64,000 nucleotides of DNA from Xanthoparmelia taractica. Taxonomy: Eukaryota > Ascomycota > Lecanoromycetes > Lecanorales > Parmeliaceae. The notes beneath the pieces are model-generated. The model was not told where the DNA came from, did not search any database, and saw nothing but the letters and a program-made list of their open reading frames with translations. This document shows, piece by piece, positions 22,905 to 34,133 of the stretch. The DNA is taken from positions 48,783-112,782 of the forward strand of contig JANQBS010000129.1 in assembly GCA_033085395.1 (NCBI GenBank), written 5' to 3'. Position 1 is the stretch's first letter. Each line of letters starts with the position of its first letter. The translations under genes were made by a program, and so were the position numbers.

Positions 22905-23944
22905 ATGTGAGACTAGTGATGTACTGTTGGATGTACTGTTGCGTACATTTTGGCAAATGATTGGGCGTCATTCGCCATCAGTTGAACCTGGCAAAAGACT
23001 TGAATTCTTATCTGGAAGTAACAGTAGTTGAACAAGCCCTTTTCTCCGATCCTGCGCTAGCATTATGCATGCCATTGTTCCCGTAGACAATGAGTTCTGG
23101 CCGAGGCAAGCTGCGCCATTACGTGCATGCACTGGTACGGGCCAACATTGGCCGGCCGTGGCTGCTGTTTATTAAACCTCGCACTCAACTGCTGCCTTTG
23201 CCCTTCGAATATCTCATTGACCTATGAAGCCATTAAACTTATGTGAGCCTCTCTCCTTATCGTCTCATATGGGCGTCGCTGAACCATAAAAGACATTAGA
23301 AGCAGCTACAAGTTCGAATTAGTAAGAACAGGAGGAGCAATTCACAGCTATGGAAGCACACAGCAAGAGCCCCACTGTTATCGGAGGTCCAGCGCACAAG
23401 AAGAACCACAGAGTGAGTAGGTCGTCTAACCGATGATCCTTTCGTGGGCCTAATTCAGTCTTTCTTAGTCATATAGCTCCTGTCCTACGTCAACCTACCA
23501 CATCCTTGATCGAAAGTGGGCAACGAATGCCAACAGCGCTGGCGTTGACAAGCACACGCAGCAGTCCGATGCAAAGATGGCGCCAGCAACCCGACGATGG
23601 ATGGAAGAGTGGACACGAGAGCAGCCCTGGAATATCATTGGAAGCTTCGCAACAGTATCGTCGCCGAAAGAGGTGCACAGGGCAGGAGCAGAGACAGGAA
23701 GCAACAGTGCTGTGGCTGGGACTGATGAGCAAGAAGAATCCATATAAGTAAAGTTACTGAACCGCATGACATCGAGTATACGTGGGCCATTTCATGAGAG
23801 AGATGTAGAGCGACAAGAAGTAAAATTGCCAACAGAAGAATGTCTTCTTACAGCGACGCTTATGACTCACTCATCTCATGTATCTACCTTTCTGCTTCTC
23901 GGCAGCTCACAGTCATGCCTCCACTCTTCGGTGCTCCGTGTTCT
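22905..23944. other. Intergenic
   Basis: No supported feature. Short frames on both strands without domains. Confidence 0.4.
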
Positions 23945-24973
23945 TCAACTCTGTGCTACCCCTGAGGGAGCCAAGGGCAAACCATCATCGTTGCAGTCTA
24001 GCGCCGCGCCCATCCTACCATAGCCCACAATCACCTCATCGACCTTGATTAAGATTTTGACTTTGCTAAATCGACCATTTTCCAGCATGTAGGTTGGAAT
24101 CCGAGCCATCGTCCTGACGAGCCACCCATATTGCAAGACTGGTGGACTAGTACGTGGTGGCGTTTCGGGCACGAAACAGAGGTAGCTTTTAAAGCCGTCG
24201 ACGCTTATCATCAGACCAGCCGACTCGACGGTGCTTGGAATCTTGGCCAAGTCGGTCAACCCATGCATGATTGGGACGAACACATCGTAGACGCCGAGGA
24301 TGGCGTCGTAGGGCTCGAAGGTCACATCTAGACGCGCCTCGGCTGGATCGTCCGCGTTATCCGTGGTGACGATGTTGCTGATGTTGGCGGACCGGCTCGT
24401 ACTTAGTAAAGTCACCGATTTGTTCCCCATATCCAGGGTCTCATTGGATTGCCTTTGCTCTACTATTAAGCCTGCACGAGGTGGGTGGTTCACAACTTGC
24501 ACCCATCCAAGTTTTTGGCCGTACCACGATATCTCAATTTGCGCAAATTCGAACTTCTTTTTCATAATCATCTCTTGCACGCCGAGACAGATGGCCCACG
24601 TCAACAAACCTGCTTTTATGTTGCGCAGGCGCTTCGAGGATGTGACTACAATGCTTACTTCGGGGTAGCTATCAAGCCTATATTCTGTCCCGTCGATGAT
24701 CTTACGGTCCCAATCTCCAAGAGCTAATTCTTTTAGCGCAGCTACGGCGTTCACTAGACATGAAGTTGTGCGAAGCTTAGGCCCTCCTATTTCGTACGTC
24801 AGGTCAAGCCCTTCTGGTGGTTGAGGGATGCCGAGAGTTGAGTTGGTTAACCCGGCTACAGGAACGATAGGAGCGGAGGCATCGCTTTCTGGGATTGAGA
24901 TAAGTGTGGCTTCTAGAGCTTGGCAAAATAGTAGCATAACCAAGGTGAGCAGGCAGACAAAAGGGATCTGCAT
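23945..24973 (-). CDS. Secreted protein of unknown function
   Basis: Open frame to TGA at 23945. I choose ATG 24973 because it places a classic signal peptide at the N-terminus (MQIPFVCLLTLVMLLFCQALEA); the frame is open a further 47 codons upstream. The mature protein (~320 aa) has several conserved-looking blocks: TYEIGGPKLRTTSCLVNAVAALKEL, a DSYPEVSIVV/LTWAICLGVQEM block, and QIEISWYGQKLGWVQV. N-x-S/T sites are present (SNETL, NKSVT, ANIS). There is one TM-like segment at most, the signal itself. The pattern looks like a secreted two-domain orphan found in fungi. I cannot name a function. Two Cys pairs may form disulfides. An effector-like role is possible but unsupported. Confidence 0.7.
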   Translation of the reverse strand: MQIPFVCLLTLVMLLFCQALEATLISIPESDASAPIVPVAGLTNSTLGIPQPPEGLDLTYEIGGPKLRTTSCLVNAVAALKELALGDWDRKIIDGTEYRLDSYPEVSIVVTSSKRLRNIKAGLLTWAICLGVQEMIMKKKFEFAQIEISWYGQKLGWVQVVNHPPRAGLIVEQRQSNETLDMGNKSVTLLSTSRSANISNIVTTDNADDPAEARLDVTFEPYDAILGVYDVFVPIMHGLTDLAKIPSTVESAGLMISVDGFKSYLCFVPETPPRTSPPVLQYGWLVRTMARIPTYMLENGRFSKVKILIKVDEVIVGYGRMGAALDCNDDGLPLAPSGVAQS

Positions 24974-27900
24974 GACGGGGAAACCGCTATCAGCAGTACA
25001 GCTGGAGAGCAGAAGCCTGGAGATTCTTATCTTATTTTGGCGGATATTTTCCGTTGAAGGTTTGGGTTGCAGATGGATAGGTGATTTATCTCGAAAAGCA
25101 GGCGATATCCGCATTATCCGCTTGTGCTAGCCGCTTAATACCTCATGTTCTTTGAGGGTGTCTTAGTGCTCCGTGGTATACTCACTAGTTGTGTGCTCAA
25201 CAATACCCGCTACAATTGCGTTCTCTTTTGAGCGTGGGCCTCCAACAGGCTAATCAGCAAGCTACACGACCATAGCTTCCACAGAAAGGTACTCACACCC
25301 GATGCTAGTCCAGCACTCTGCTAGGCCGTGATAAGCATACTTTTCCAAGCCCCCCCCTTATCACTCCCCTCCCAGAAGATCGTCATCCGGCCCATATCCC
25401 ACCTTTGCGTCGGTAAATTCGCGTCCCAGTACAGTAGCAGTAAATGTGTATATTTCTCGAGCGCTACCAATGCTTGACCATTGCACGAATAATAGTACGT
25501 CGCTCCAGCGCCACCGAGAGTGAAAGCGGCGCCGACATTGAAGGGAATCCCTCCTGTACCGAAGACTCTGCTAGTTTTAGCGCGAGAGGAGACCGCGCTT
25601 AAAGGTAGGCCAAGTTGCTGCACCCAAGAAGCGCCCAAGAAGCCGATCATTATACCACCGACGGCCTACGTATCTGAGGCCTGGGACATTCTTTTTTCCA
25701 AAGGCAAATGAGACTTACGCTGCCTTACATCACACGTCAGTATATTCTGAACATTTGGACCCCTCAATTTGTCGGTACAAGAAGGCTTTTCGCCCTGTAG
25801 AACTTCTAACGGCCATTGTGCGTAGCATCCTGATTCGAACGGTCAGTGTTCCTGCTCGAAGACCGATTCTTGTGAATCCACTCACAATATACCGGGGTCA
25901 CTTTTTGGATTCCCCAGTCGCCCTGCCCATTGCATCGATGCTAGGCTTGCCAACCTGACAGTGCCTTATCCCCAAGTCCCCTGGCAAGCGCAATATCTTC
26001 CCGAGGCATCGTATCGGGAGTCGACGAGGATCTATCCTGTGTGCGGCCACAGCCGAAGGCCTCGTGTCAAAAATATCAAGCACAGTTCAAGTACAAATGG
26101 AGCACCATCGAAACAGAACACTGAGGCAGTATGACATTGGGGAGAATTTGACATCGAGGCACAGGGAACGATTGTTGGCGTCGCGACCTCAGCCTTGTAA
26201 GGCTGTTAGCTTTCTCCGGATCTCGATGAGTGCCCCAACTTTGCAGAGACACCTTGGTCAACCGTTAGATCCTGCTCCGTTTATTAGACTCTCGGTATTC
26301 TGGAATATTCTTATGGCTTCTCAGTATATACGCAGGACGGTTCGATTCTATGTAGAAGATCGGTAGCGACTCGTAGCATACCAACCACCTATGCTTCTTC
26401 AACATGCTTGGATCCATACGAGATTGGGATACAGGTCTTGACCCATGTCATATTAAAAGAATCATCGTTCCTAGTTTTTAAGACATGCCAACTATATTGT
26501 GCTTCGTCTAAAGGTGGGTCGTAGGCGCCATCACAGATCAGCCTCATGTGGCACACTTGTTGCTGCTGCAAGATCTGATGCAGCCGCTGATATTATCTGG
26601 GAACTAACGTCACCTCGATTACAGACCTCATTGACAAGACGACTTTCAACTGCCATGAAGATCCTCTGGCTCAAGGGTCCTGTACACTTCTCGCAGTATA
26701 TTTGTTCTGCAGGTCTCGCACGAAAGCTGGTTGACTAGCCTGCTGAGATTCGATCTCGAAGTATATCGTGAACTACATTCCTCGAATTCGCAGTCAGTCT
26801 CATAGCGTCAAGAATTCAGCAGCTACTCTTGCTGTTCTGGTACCGCTCCCTCAACCCTCCTCCATCGCTGCTGGCTAACACAGGCTCTGCTTTTGTGGAA
26901 TCCATACACGTATACCATACACCTCGGCGCCAATGCTCGGCGCATCGCCATCCTCTTCAGCAGAACGCCTTACGCCTGTTTCATCGCCCACGGCCTGAGA
27001 TTATTTCTTTGTCCACTCACTCGCTCCTTTATCATTGCCTGAGCATCTATAGTATGCTTGCCGCCCGAGTACGGTGGTAGTGGTTTATCTGAAGCCATTT
27101 CGATCCCTTGACCAGCCATATAAGGCGAACGTAAAAGACGTCTCAATGAGGTAACAGGAGTGGTAGGAATACCCGTCGAGATGATTGGCTGTCTGGTAAA
27201 ATGTTTTGGTGCAACCTTGAGGAATTGAGGAATGGATGGCCAGTGCTTGGTGAGACTTGGACGTATTAGGAGTCGTGTATAAATGTAGGAAGTTTGATGC
27301 TGATGAGCTCTAGGACGTAGCGCGAGCGATAAGTCAAGGGTTTGAAAAGACATGCTATGGCGGCTCCTGTGTCCTTTGGCTTCATCCGGCCAATCTGAAT
27401 ATCTCTTGCCTGTCTTAGTTTTCCCCTAGATTTTCAGCATGGCTCTTGATCAATGCAGAAGTTTCTGTAATAGTGGGGTGCGCTAGCAAGGAGCGTGGTC
27501 TGTCTTTGATGACTTGAGTATCTTTGACCTCCATCTTGGTATTCGAGCTCCGTACGAGCGGCGGCTAACTGCCCAAGGGAGCGCACATCAGCAGTACAGT
27601 TGATTTTGAGTGAGAATACGCAGTTCTGTGAAGCCTTGTTTCTTCAACCAAGGAGTTGTAATGTTTCCAGGCAAGCCATTGCCGCTTGGCTTTGTCCTCT
27701 GAGCTTGGGGCATCCTGTGCAACCAAGCAGACCATTCCCGCCTCCGTCAATCGAATGCTTTGTTAGCTCAATATACAAGCATATGCTGGATATCGATATA
27801 TGCCAGTCGGACGCGAAATAGATGAAAGCTGGCCATTGTGAACTAGGTCAATTTCCAGAAATGTGGGGAATTCATCAAGATGTTCAGCAACGAAGCTCAT

Positions 27901-28852
27901 CGGCCGGTCATCTCTGAAGAGCCGCAGTCACGTGTCAAATTTCCAACTTACAAGTATCCTTCGTCTCGTACTTTACCACAAAGACTAGTCCATTTACTTC
28001 ATGCAACGGAAATAAGCTTCATCTTTAAGCCATGCTGGAATCGGGTCATATCAAAACGGGAGCTTCTCGCCGCGGTCGCTGATTGATTGGCATTCGCAGC
28101 TGCACGATACATTAGCGCCTATTTGCCACCAGCTCCCATTCCTTAGCATGGTCGAAGAAGTGTTATTGGAAACCATCGTCGTATGGGGACTAGTCAACAC
28201 TTTCTTTCGACTCTGCATAAGTAGGAAAATGGCTCACCCTTCCGATGCGAGGTACCTGCACGGCCTCTCCTCTCGGAACATACAGCCAGTAGACGCCTGA
28301 TAGGCTCTCGACTGCTCAGCTGACTCTACTGTGGAATATTCTGCTTTATGCCTGATCCCATGACTAGGCCTCGGATGTCCATGCTTATGACCCTAGGGCT
28401 CGTCCAGTCGGCAGTACTCAACGTGGGTGGATCTGATAGGGGTGAGATTCTAGGGTTCTGCTTCTTCTATGGATTGGATGAGTAGTTAAAAGAGCGCTTC
28501 GAGCCAAAACCGAATGGATGCGCAGGTGCAGGTGAAGCGCTTCGTCTATTTGGCCAAAGGGACCGCCTCCCTCCTAGACGTCACGAGGCCCAATTTACAC
28601 AATAGCAATGCTTATTGGAGGAGCTCATCGGGAGAAATGTTTGGGAGCACACTGCCAACGCGCTGACCTGTGTGATATACCGCAAAACAGCAACAACATG
28701 GAGTGTTGTTCCTGCTGTGGCCCTACTTGATTGCCCGATCCCCAACTTCATGCCCAAACTGTCTTCCAGGCTCTTTATCCTTGGGTTTCCTTCATTTTCT
28801 ACGTCCAAACACACCGATTCTGATCCTTAGATTCCCTTGTACCTACGCAGAA
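24974..28852. other. Gene-poor stretch, 3.9 kb
   Basis: Nothing firm. The minus strand has a Gly-rich frame (25650-25321) containing GGIPFNVGAAFTLGGAGATYYY and WDMGRMTIFWEGS, possibly one exon of a lost or spliced gene. It also has a frame at 27353-26970 ending in MASDKPLPPYSGGKHT. Neither has a recognisable domain or a splice partner. The final ~250 nt hold the promoter of the first SprT-like gene. Confidence 0.35.
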
Positions 28853-29663
28853 ATGCCCATCCATGTACCGCTCAACCCTCCCCTGCCAGACGGTTTTCCT
28901 CAGAGGCCTCGACGGCAGCTACGCGACGAAGCCTTGCAACCGATCAGCCTACACAGTGGGACGAATTATCCATGTAGTGAAAGCAAGCTACGGGACGCTA
29001 CCACTCCCAACCATCAACCTGTGCGGCCAGTCATTAGCAAAGATCAAGCATCTTACAATGTCCAAGCCTATAACGTCTTGGGGGGTCGCATCCGCGACAA
29101 TGAGTACTCCGCCATCTGCCGCCTTGAAGACGCTATTCTTGGCGTTTTCGCTGGCCGCCATTGGACCCCTGATCTTATCATCAAGGCATTCTGCGACCTG
29201 GATCTTGTCTTCTTCCTTGGACACCTAAGAGGCAATGTTTACGTCCAGTGGCGAGACGCACGCTCGTTCCCCCGGCGGCGTCGAAACAGACTTACCATGG
29301 GCCGTACAGATTATCTAGGGGGCGGAAAAGCAGTAATAAAGCTGAATGCCGATGCTATATTTGCTGAAACCGCGATGAGTGCTTTCAAAGAAATGTGGCG
29401 TACTTTGCTGCACGAGATGTGGTGAGTAGAGCCAGAGAGGATGACCTCCAAACACCTCATGTAATCCTTTACTAACCAACGGTAGTCATGCTTATGAATT
29501 CACTCAGGTCGCATCGAATGTATGGCAGAACAGCGACAGACACGGTCGACATTTTGGCACCAAGATTCGAGCCGTGCATGACAGGGCAATCAGAGAGATA
29601 CACGTGGGAGCGTTGCACCGAGGCGAGATCTATCATAACATTGTCTATGAGCGGCGTCGATAG
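28853..29663 (+). CDS. SprT-like zinc metalloprotease, unit 1
   Basis: Exons 28853-29421 and 29486-29663 (intron 64 nt, GTGAGT, CTAAC branch, TAG) encode 248 aa. Residues ~1-95 form a Pro-rich leader with a Y-x-C motif (TNYPCSESKL). The SprT-like core begins at WTPDLIIKAFCDLDLVFF and matches Spartan/Wss1-type domains: a first helix, a GHLRGNVYVQW strand, GGGKAVIKLNAD, then the zinc motif HEMCHAY at residues 187-193, with the intron inside the Cys codon. The third zinc ligand is probably His209 (RHGRHFG), followed by an AVHDRA helix. SprT-like proteases of this fold cleave DNA-bound proteins. This protein has no visible PIP, UBZ or SHP motif and no C-terminal zinc ribbon, so its target is unknown. 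It is the first of three same-strand genes. Confidence 0.8.
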
Positions 29664-30102
29664 TAGTTCCTTAGTTGAACATTCGATGTTTACCATTCCC
29701 TCATCCATCAGGGTTCTCTTTGTTGCACACCGTGTCGACTGAAGCTCCATCGCATTCGTTTTACACGTTTCCCGACGGTTTCAGAGACAGCCTGCCTGAT
29801 TAGCTGACAAATATGACAGTCTCCAAACGACTGGCCCAATCATGTGCCAAGACAGAGAACAAGGCAGTTTTATTTACTAAATCTTTCGGTGGTCCTTTCC
29901 TCCTCCGTTTCATGCGCCAATATGGCTTCATACTACTGGTCAAAATTCGTCTCAGATACTGCTGCTTCTTCCTCTACCAAGTCCCCCACTCTTCTTCTAC
30001 TTTTGCTTCCAACACTTCATCTTACCACTTGAAATCTACGGATACTGTGCAACTGGAGGAACTTATGCTCTGAGATATTGGCAACCTTACACAAAGATAG
30101 CC
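29664..30102. other. Spacer between SprT-like units 1 and 2
   Basis: About 440 nt holding the 3' end of unit 1 and the promoter/leader of the next gene, which has ATG in context agccATGG. No other feature. Confidence 0.5.
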
Positions 30103-32228
30103 ATGGGGCTCTTCTCACGTGCTAAACAGACGAATAAGAAAGATACGCAGAGCTCAAGGTCCCTTACTTCCTCTAATCCCGCACGAAGGCCACAGCCTCA
30201 TGTCACAGACCGCAGAACTCCTGATAATATCCTGGCAGACCTGTTTCCGTCTACAGCTCGCCTCCGCATCCTCCCGACCCAAGCATCAGTATCTTTCCCC
30301 AAACCCAAAACACCATCAAGGTCTTTCCCCGACCTGCCGAGGATCTATATCGGGAGGCCTTCCATCAAGTCAATCCGCACGACGGGACAGATTACCCATG
30401 CACGCCAGAAGACTTGAGCGCTTCCGGGGGCGTCACTCGGCGACTACCTCTGCGCAGACACCCGTCTGAGTACGAGTCACGATGGTTTACTAGCAAAAAC
30501 AAGTGGCCATCGGTTGACCCCGACACGGCAGCCCGAGAAGTCTTTGACCATAACGACCCGGAGAGGATCCCATCCGCCGATGAGGATGAGGCTATCGGAC
30601 GTCTAGTTACAGGAATCAGAAACGCTGGCCAGAGAAAGTGGGGTCCAGATCTAGCTATCAAGGCTTTCTGTGATCTCGACAAGGTCTTTTTCTGCGGCAA
30701 GCTTCGAGGGAATGTCTGCTTGACATGGGAACAGGACAGTTCCTCTTTGAGAGGTTTGTTTGCATTGACCACGGTCTGGAAAACCCACGGGAAGTGCCTG
30801 ATCCAGTTGAATGCCTATTGGAACATCTTTATGTACGAGGTACATTCGAATTTCGCCCAGATGTTCGCGACACTGCTGCACGAAATGTGGTAAGCTCATT
30901 AGTTTGAGATCTATTGAGATCCTACAATGCTGACCCGCGACAGTCATGCTTATGTAGGAACTCGAATTCGGCACGACGGCCGTCGAGAAGTGGCGGTGAA
31001 TGCTTCTTCGCATGACGAAAACTTCGGCACAATGCTCCATGCCGTGAATAGAAGAGCAATGAAGTTGCTTGGCCTCGAGGGAGATCCTAATGAATACCCT
31101 CGCCATATCTTTTCTTATGATGGTGACTCCAGTACAGCCTCGGAGCAGGTTCATCTTTATCCGAAGCAGCCTTCTTTCCATGAACTTCCTCTTCGTCCAG
31201 AGCAGCCCCGTCCAGCGCCTCAGCGACCTGCTCCTCGTCTAAAGCAGCCTGGTCCAGCCCCTAAGCAGCATTCATCCCAAAGACATTATCCAGGAATCCC
31301 AAGCAGACAGATGACATCTCCTAAGTCTCCACTAGAACTCTACCACGACGCATTCAATGATGTTTTCCTAGATACGGGAACCAAATATGAATGCAAGCAA
31401 AGCGAGCTAGATGCGACAGGGGGACTAGCTCGACAACTGTTTCTTGATGACAGCTATGAAGATCAAGGTCCATCTCGAGAGAAGTGGTTTGTTAACAAGA
31501 AGCGTCCACAAATCATCACCCCAAGGCGAGCTACCTTGGACATTACCAGACATAACGACCTAGACAGAATACCAAGCGGGACCGAAGAGAAAGCCATTAA
31601 GCGGCTTTCCAAAGCGATAGATGAAGGGCGCAAGGGTTGCTGGGGCCCCGATCTTATCATCAAGACATTCTGCGACCTTGATACTGTCTTCTTTAAAGGC
31701 CGGCTTCGAGGTCACGTTTGCGTACGCTGGCTCCCTAACTGGGCAAAGCAGTCATACATTACATGGGGCAATGCCTATGACTTAGGCGAAGGAAAGAGTG
31801 TGATAAAGTTGAATGCGGAAATGATCCTGCTTCAATATCCTGATCCTTTCGAGCGAATGTTTGGAACGATGCTGCATAACATGTGGTAAGTCTGCGGAGC
31901 CTTTGCTCAACGTGTCTTCCTTGATCTTGTACACTCATTGAGGAGAGACAGCATCGCGGATGCTCACACCCAGCTCAGTCGAGATGATGCCATGGCATGC
32001 ACACCTTTTGATAACGATGTCTGCATAAAATTCTCCGCTATCCCATCGGCTGGCAGGGTGCAATATTCAGGGGTAGGGCTGAGGGCGACCAAACATCAAA
32101 TTATACCTTGTTTTCAACCGCTTCTAATTCTTCAAGAACTCGTTTTACGAGAAAGCTTTCAATTTCAAATCTATTATTTATTGATAGTTCTAAATGTTCA
32201 CCATACAAAGTTCAATCAAATAAAGTGA
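30103..32228 (+). CDS. Tandem-domain SprT-like protein, units 2 and 3 (model uncertain at both ends)
   Basis: Starts at ATG 30103 (MGLFSRAK). The N-terminal frame and the frame carrying PAEDLYREAFHQV (open from 30228) differ by one. An intron of ~98 nt (30159-30256, weak GTCCCT donor) would join them; otherwise it is a frameshift. Unit 2 has WGPDLAIKAFCDLDKVFF, GKLRGNVCLTW and a zinc motif split by the intron 30890-30943 (HEM/C then HAY), with third ligand His in SSHDENFG. Without a stop the frame runs through a Pro/Gln-rich linker (PEQPRPAPQRP, KQPGPAPKQ) into unit 3: TKYECKQSELDATGG, WGPDLIIKTFCDLDTVFF, GEGKSVIKLNAEM. There the zinc motif reads HNM, with the catalytic Glu replaced by Asn. 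The next donor is at 31886. A possible last exon (31952-32228) lacks HAY and the third His, so unit 3 is catalytically dead or truncated. Confidence 0.65.
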
Positions 32229-32316
32229 GCCTTGGAAGTTATTTCGTTGCAAAGGAAAGCAAGTTCTAATGTTCTGCCAAGACTTATTGCACCCAACCCG
32301 CCAGCCGATGGGATAG
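32038..32316. repeat. Inverted repeat flanking ~220 bp
   Basis: CTATCCCATCGGCTGGC at 32039-32055 recurs as its reverse complement (GCCAGCCGATGGGATAG) at about 32300-32316. A second matching block (GGTGCAATA against TATTGCACC) lies inward on each arm, giving arms of ~30 bp with a small gap. The AT-rich spacer is unrelated to the SprT sequence. This is possibly a small MITE-like insertion or an inverted micro-duplication at the end of unit 3. No clear target-site duplication seen. Confidence 0.5.
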
Positions 32317-33052
32317 AGAGGAGGTTATGGAAGTTGTTTGACCTCTCGCTCAAATGCCATCTTAACGAGACGAGTTCATGCCCTAAATAATGGCTTCGCA
32401 ATGGTATTCCCTTGGAATTATAAGAGGTGGAGTGGCTCCCTATGGCCTTAATATGATTGTCATTTAATTCCGCCAGATGTTGAAACAGTAGATATACTCG
32501 CTTAACATGAAATTCTAGGTAGAGCTTGTGATGAATAGGAAAGTACAACGCGGAATAAGACATGTGGACAGAGTAGTATTCTGGTTGACATAATAAAAGG
32601 GAAGACGATTAGTCCAAACGATTGGTTAAAATCGCAAGTCGAGATTTAGAACAAAAAAGTGTTAACTGATCAATGTTAATAGTTCATTCATGCCTTCCGC
32701 TTTTCCAATGCGCTCGGTCCACGAACAGATCTGGATTCGGAACTCGCCACTTCGTTTCTTGCCCCCCCGGGCGCGTCTCTGGAAACCAATGAGATCTAAG
32801 AGAAGAGGACGAACCCGACTATTACGCCAGGGCGTGCCAAGCACTTGTGGTCATGTGTCTTCGTAGGTACTATTGCATTGTGCTTCCTTTGTAGTCATCA
32901 ACACTACAATATCTTTTTCTTGCGATAGGACATTTCTCAATAAGCTTCCGACTCTGGGGACTTTCTCGTTGTGGTTGTCATGATAGATATATGATGTTTT
33001 CCTAGTCGTGACCGCCTTCAGTCAGTAAGCACACCAAACAACAAAGGAAACC
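32317..33052. other. Spacer before SprT-like unit 4
   Basis: AT-richer non-coding sequence with no gene seen. The last ~40 nt (AACAACAAAGGAAACC) form a typical fungal leader before the ATG at 33053. Confidence 0.5.
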
Positions 33053-34133
33053 ATGGGCGCTCCACACTCCAAGCCCAAGAAGCCTAGCTACGACCGCCCA
33101 AGCCGGATCGATCCTAAAAGAGCACCATTGCCGCCAGGTAGAGACTTCTCTGGCCCTGGCAGAGGAAGACTTGGACCAGAGTACTACCGTCCTGGCCCAG
33201 ACTCTCCTCGCAATAGACGACCATCAACGAGGCAACCAAGGCCAGCAAGTCCGGTGCACAGAAGCCACTGCCCGCTTTTCGAAGAGATATGGATTGTTCA
33301 TAGGCAACTTCAAGAGTTGTACAAGGAGTCTTCATGGCGCATTTCTCCGAACAAGGGCACGGAGTATCTATGCACGCATGAAGACCTAGATGCCTGTGGA
33401 GGAAAGTACAGGCGGACCTCCAAATCACGGGACAATACAGAGCTAAGAGCCTTGTGGTTCTCTCGACCCAACCAAAAGGATAAGGTCAGTGTCAGGCAAG
33501 CAGCATTAGACGTCGTTAGACATAATAATAAGAGAAGGACTCCATCAGCTAAAGAACATGAGGCTATTGAACGCCTACTCGCGATGTTGGATCGCGCGCG
33601 TCATGGTTTCTGGGGCCCTGATGTCGCCATAAAGAGTTTCTGCGATCTAGACACTGTTTTCTTCCGCGGAGAGCTCAGAGACCACGTGTGCGTCACTTGG
33701 GCAGGTCCAAAGTGGTTCCCCTATGAGCATACTTTTGGTCACACAAGGTGGCTTGGTGAGGGCAAGGCTCTGATTCAGCTGAACACGCATTACATCTTCT
33801 TCGGCCAGCACAATGCGACTGGGCGACCGATAAATCAGACGTTCGCTACAATGCTGCATGAGATGATGTAGGTTCTCTACATTCATGCAAGCACTCGGTT
33901 CAACACTGACTGAAGACAGACATGCGTACCAAATGGTCAATTGTCAAAAGGACGGTAAAAATGGGCTCCATGCAGTTCTATCAGGTCCAAGTAACGGCCA
34001 TGGCAAGAATTTTGGCTCAATGATGAATGCTGTCAACAAGAGAGCATTGAGAACTCTTGGGTTGAAGGGGGACAGCACGCACTATCCCCGCCATCATTAC
34101 GAAAAAGGCCAGGGCTTTCCGCTGACGGATTGA
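33053..34133 (+). CDS. SprT-like zinc metalloprotease, unit 4
   Basis: Exons 33053-33867 and 33920-34133 (intron 52 nt, GTAGGT, CTGAC branch, CAG) encode 342 aa. The start is in good context (gaaaccATGG). MGAPHSKPKK matches the N-myristoylation pattern (Gly2, Ser6, Lys7). Residues ~10-90 are Pro/Arg-rich. The shared module TEYLCTHEDLDACGG follows, then WGPDVAIKSFCDLDTVFF, GELRDHVCVTW, WLGEGKALIQLNTHYIFF and the zinc motif HEMIHAY (269-275). The motif is split by the intron in the Ile codon and is identical in pattern to the HEMIHA of animal Spartan. The third ligand is probably His299 (NGHGKNFG, as in Spartan's DGHG block), then AVNKRALRTLGL. All catalytic residues are present, so an active protease is predicted. 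No zinc ribbon or PCNA/ubiquitin-binding motif is seen. Confidence 0.85.

Noticed and set aside
31938..32228. Stand-alone small gene after the third SprT unit
   Set aside because: No start codon beyond a chance one. Better seen as a doubtful last exon or junk with an inverted repeat.
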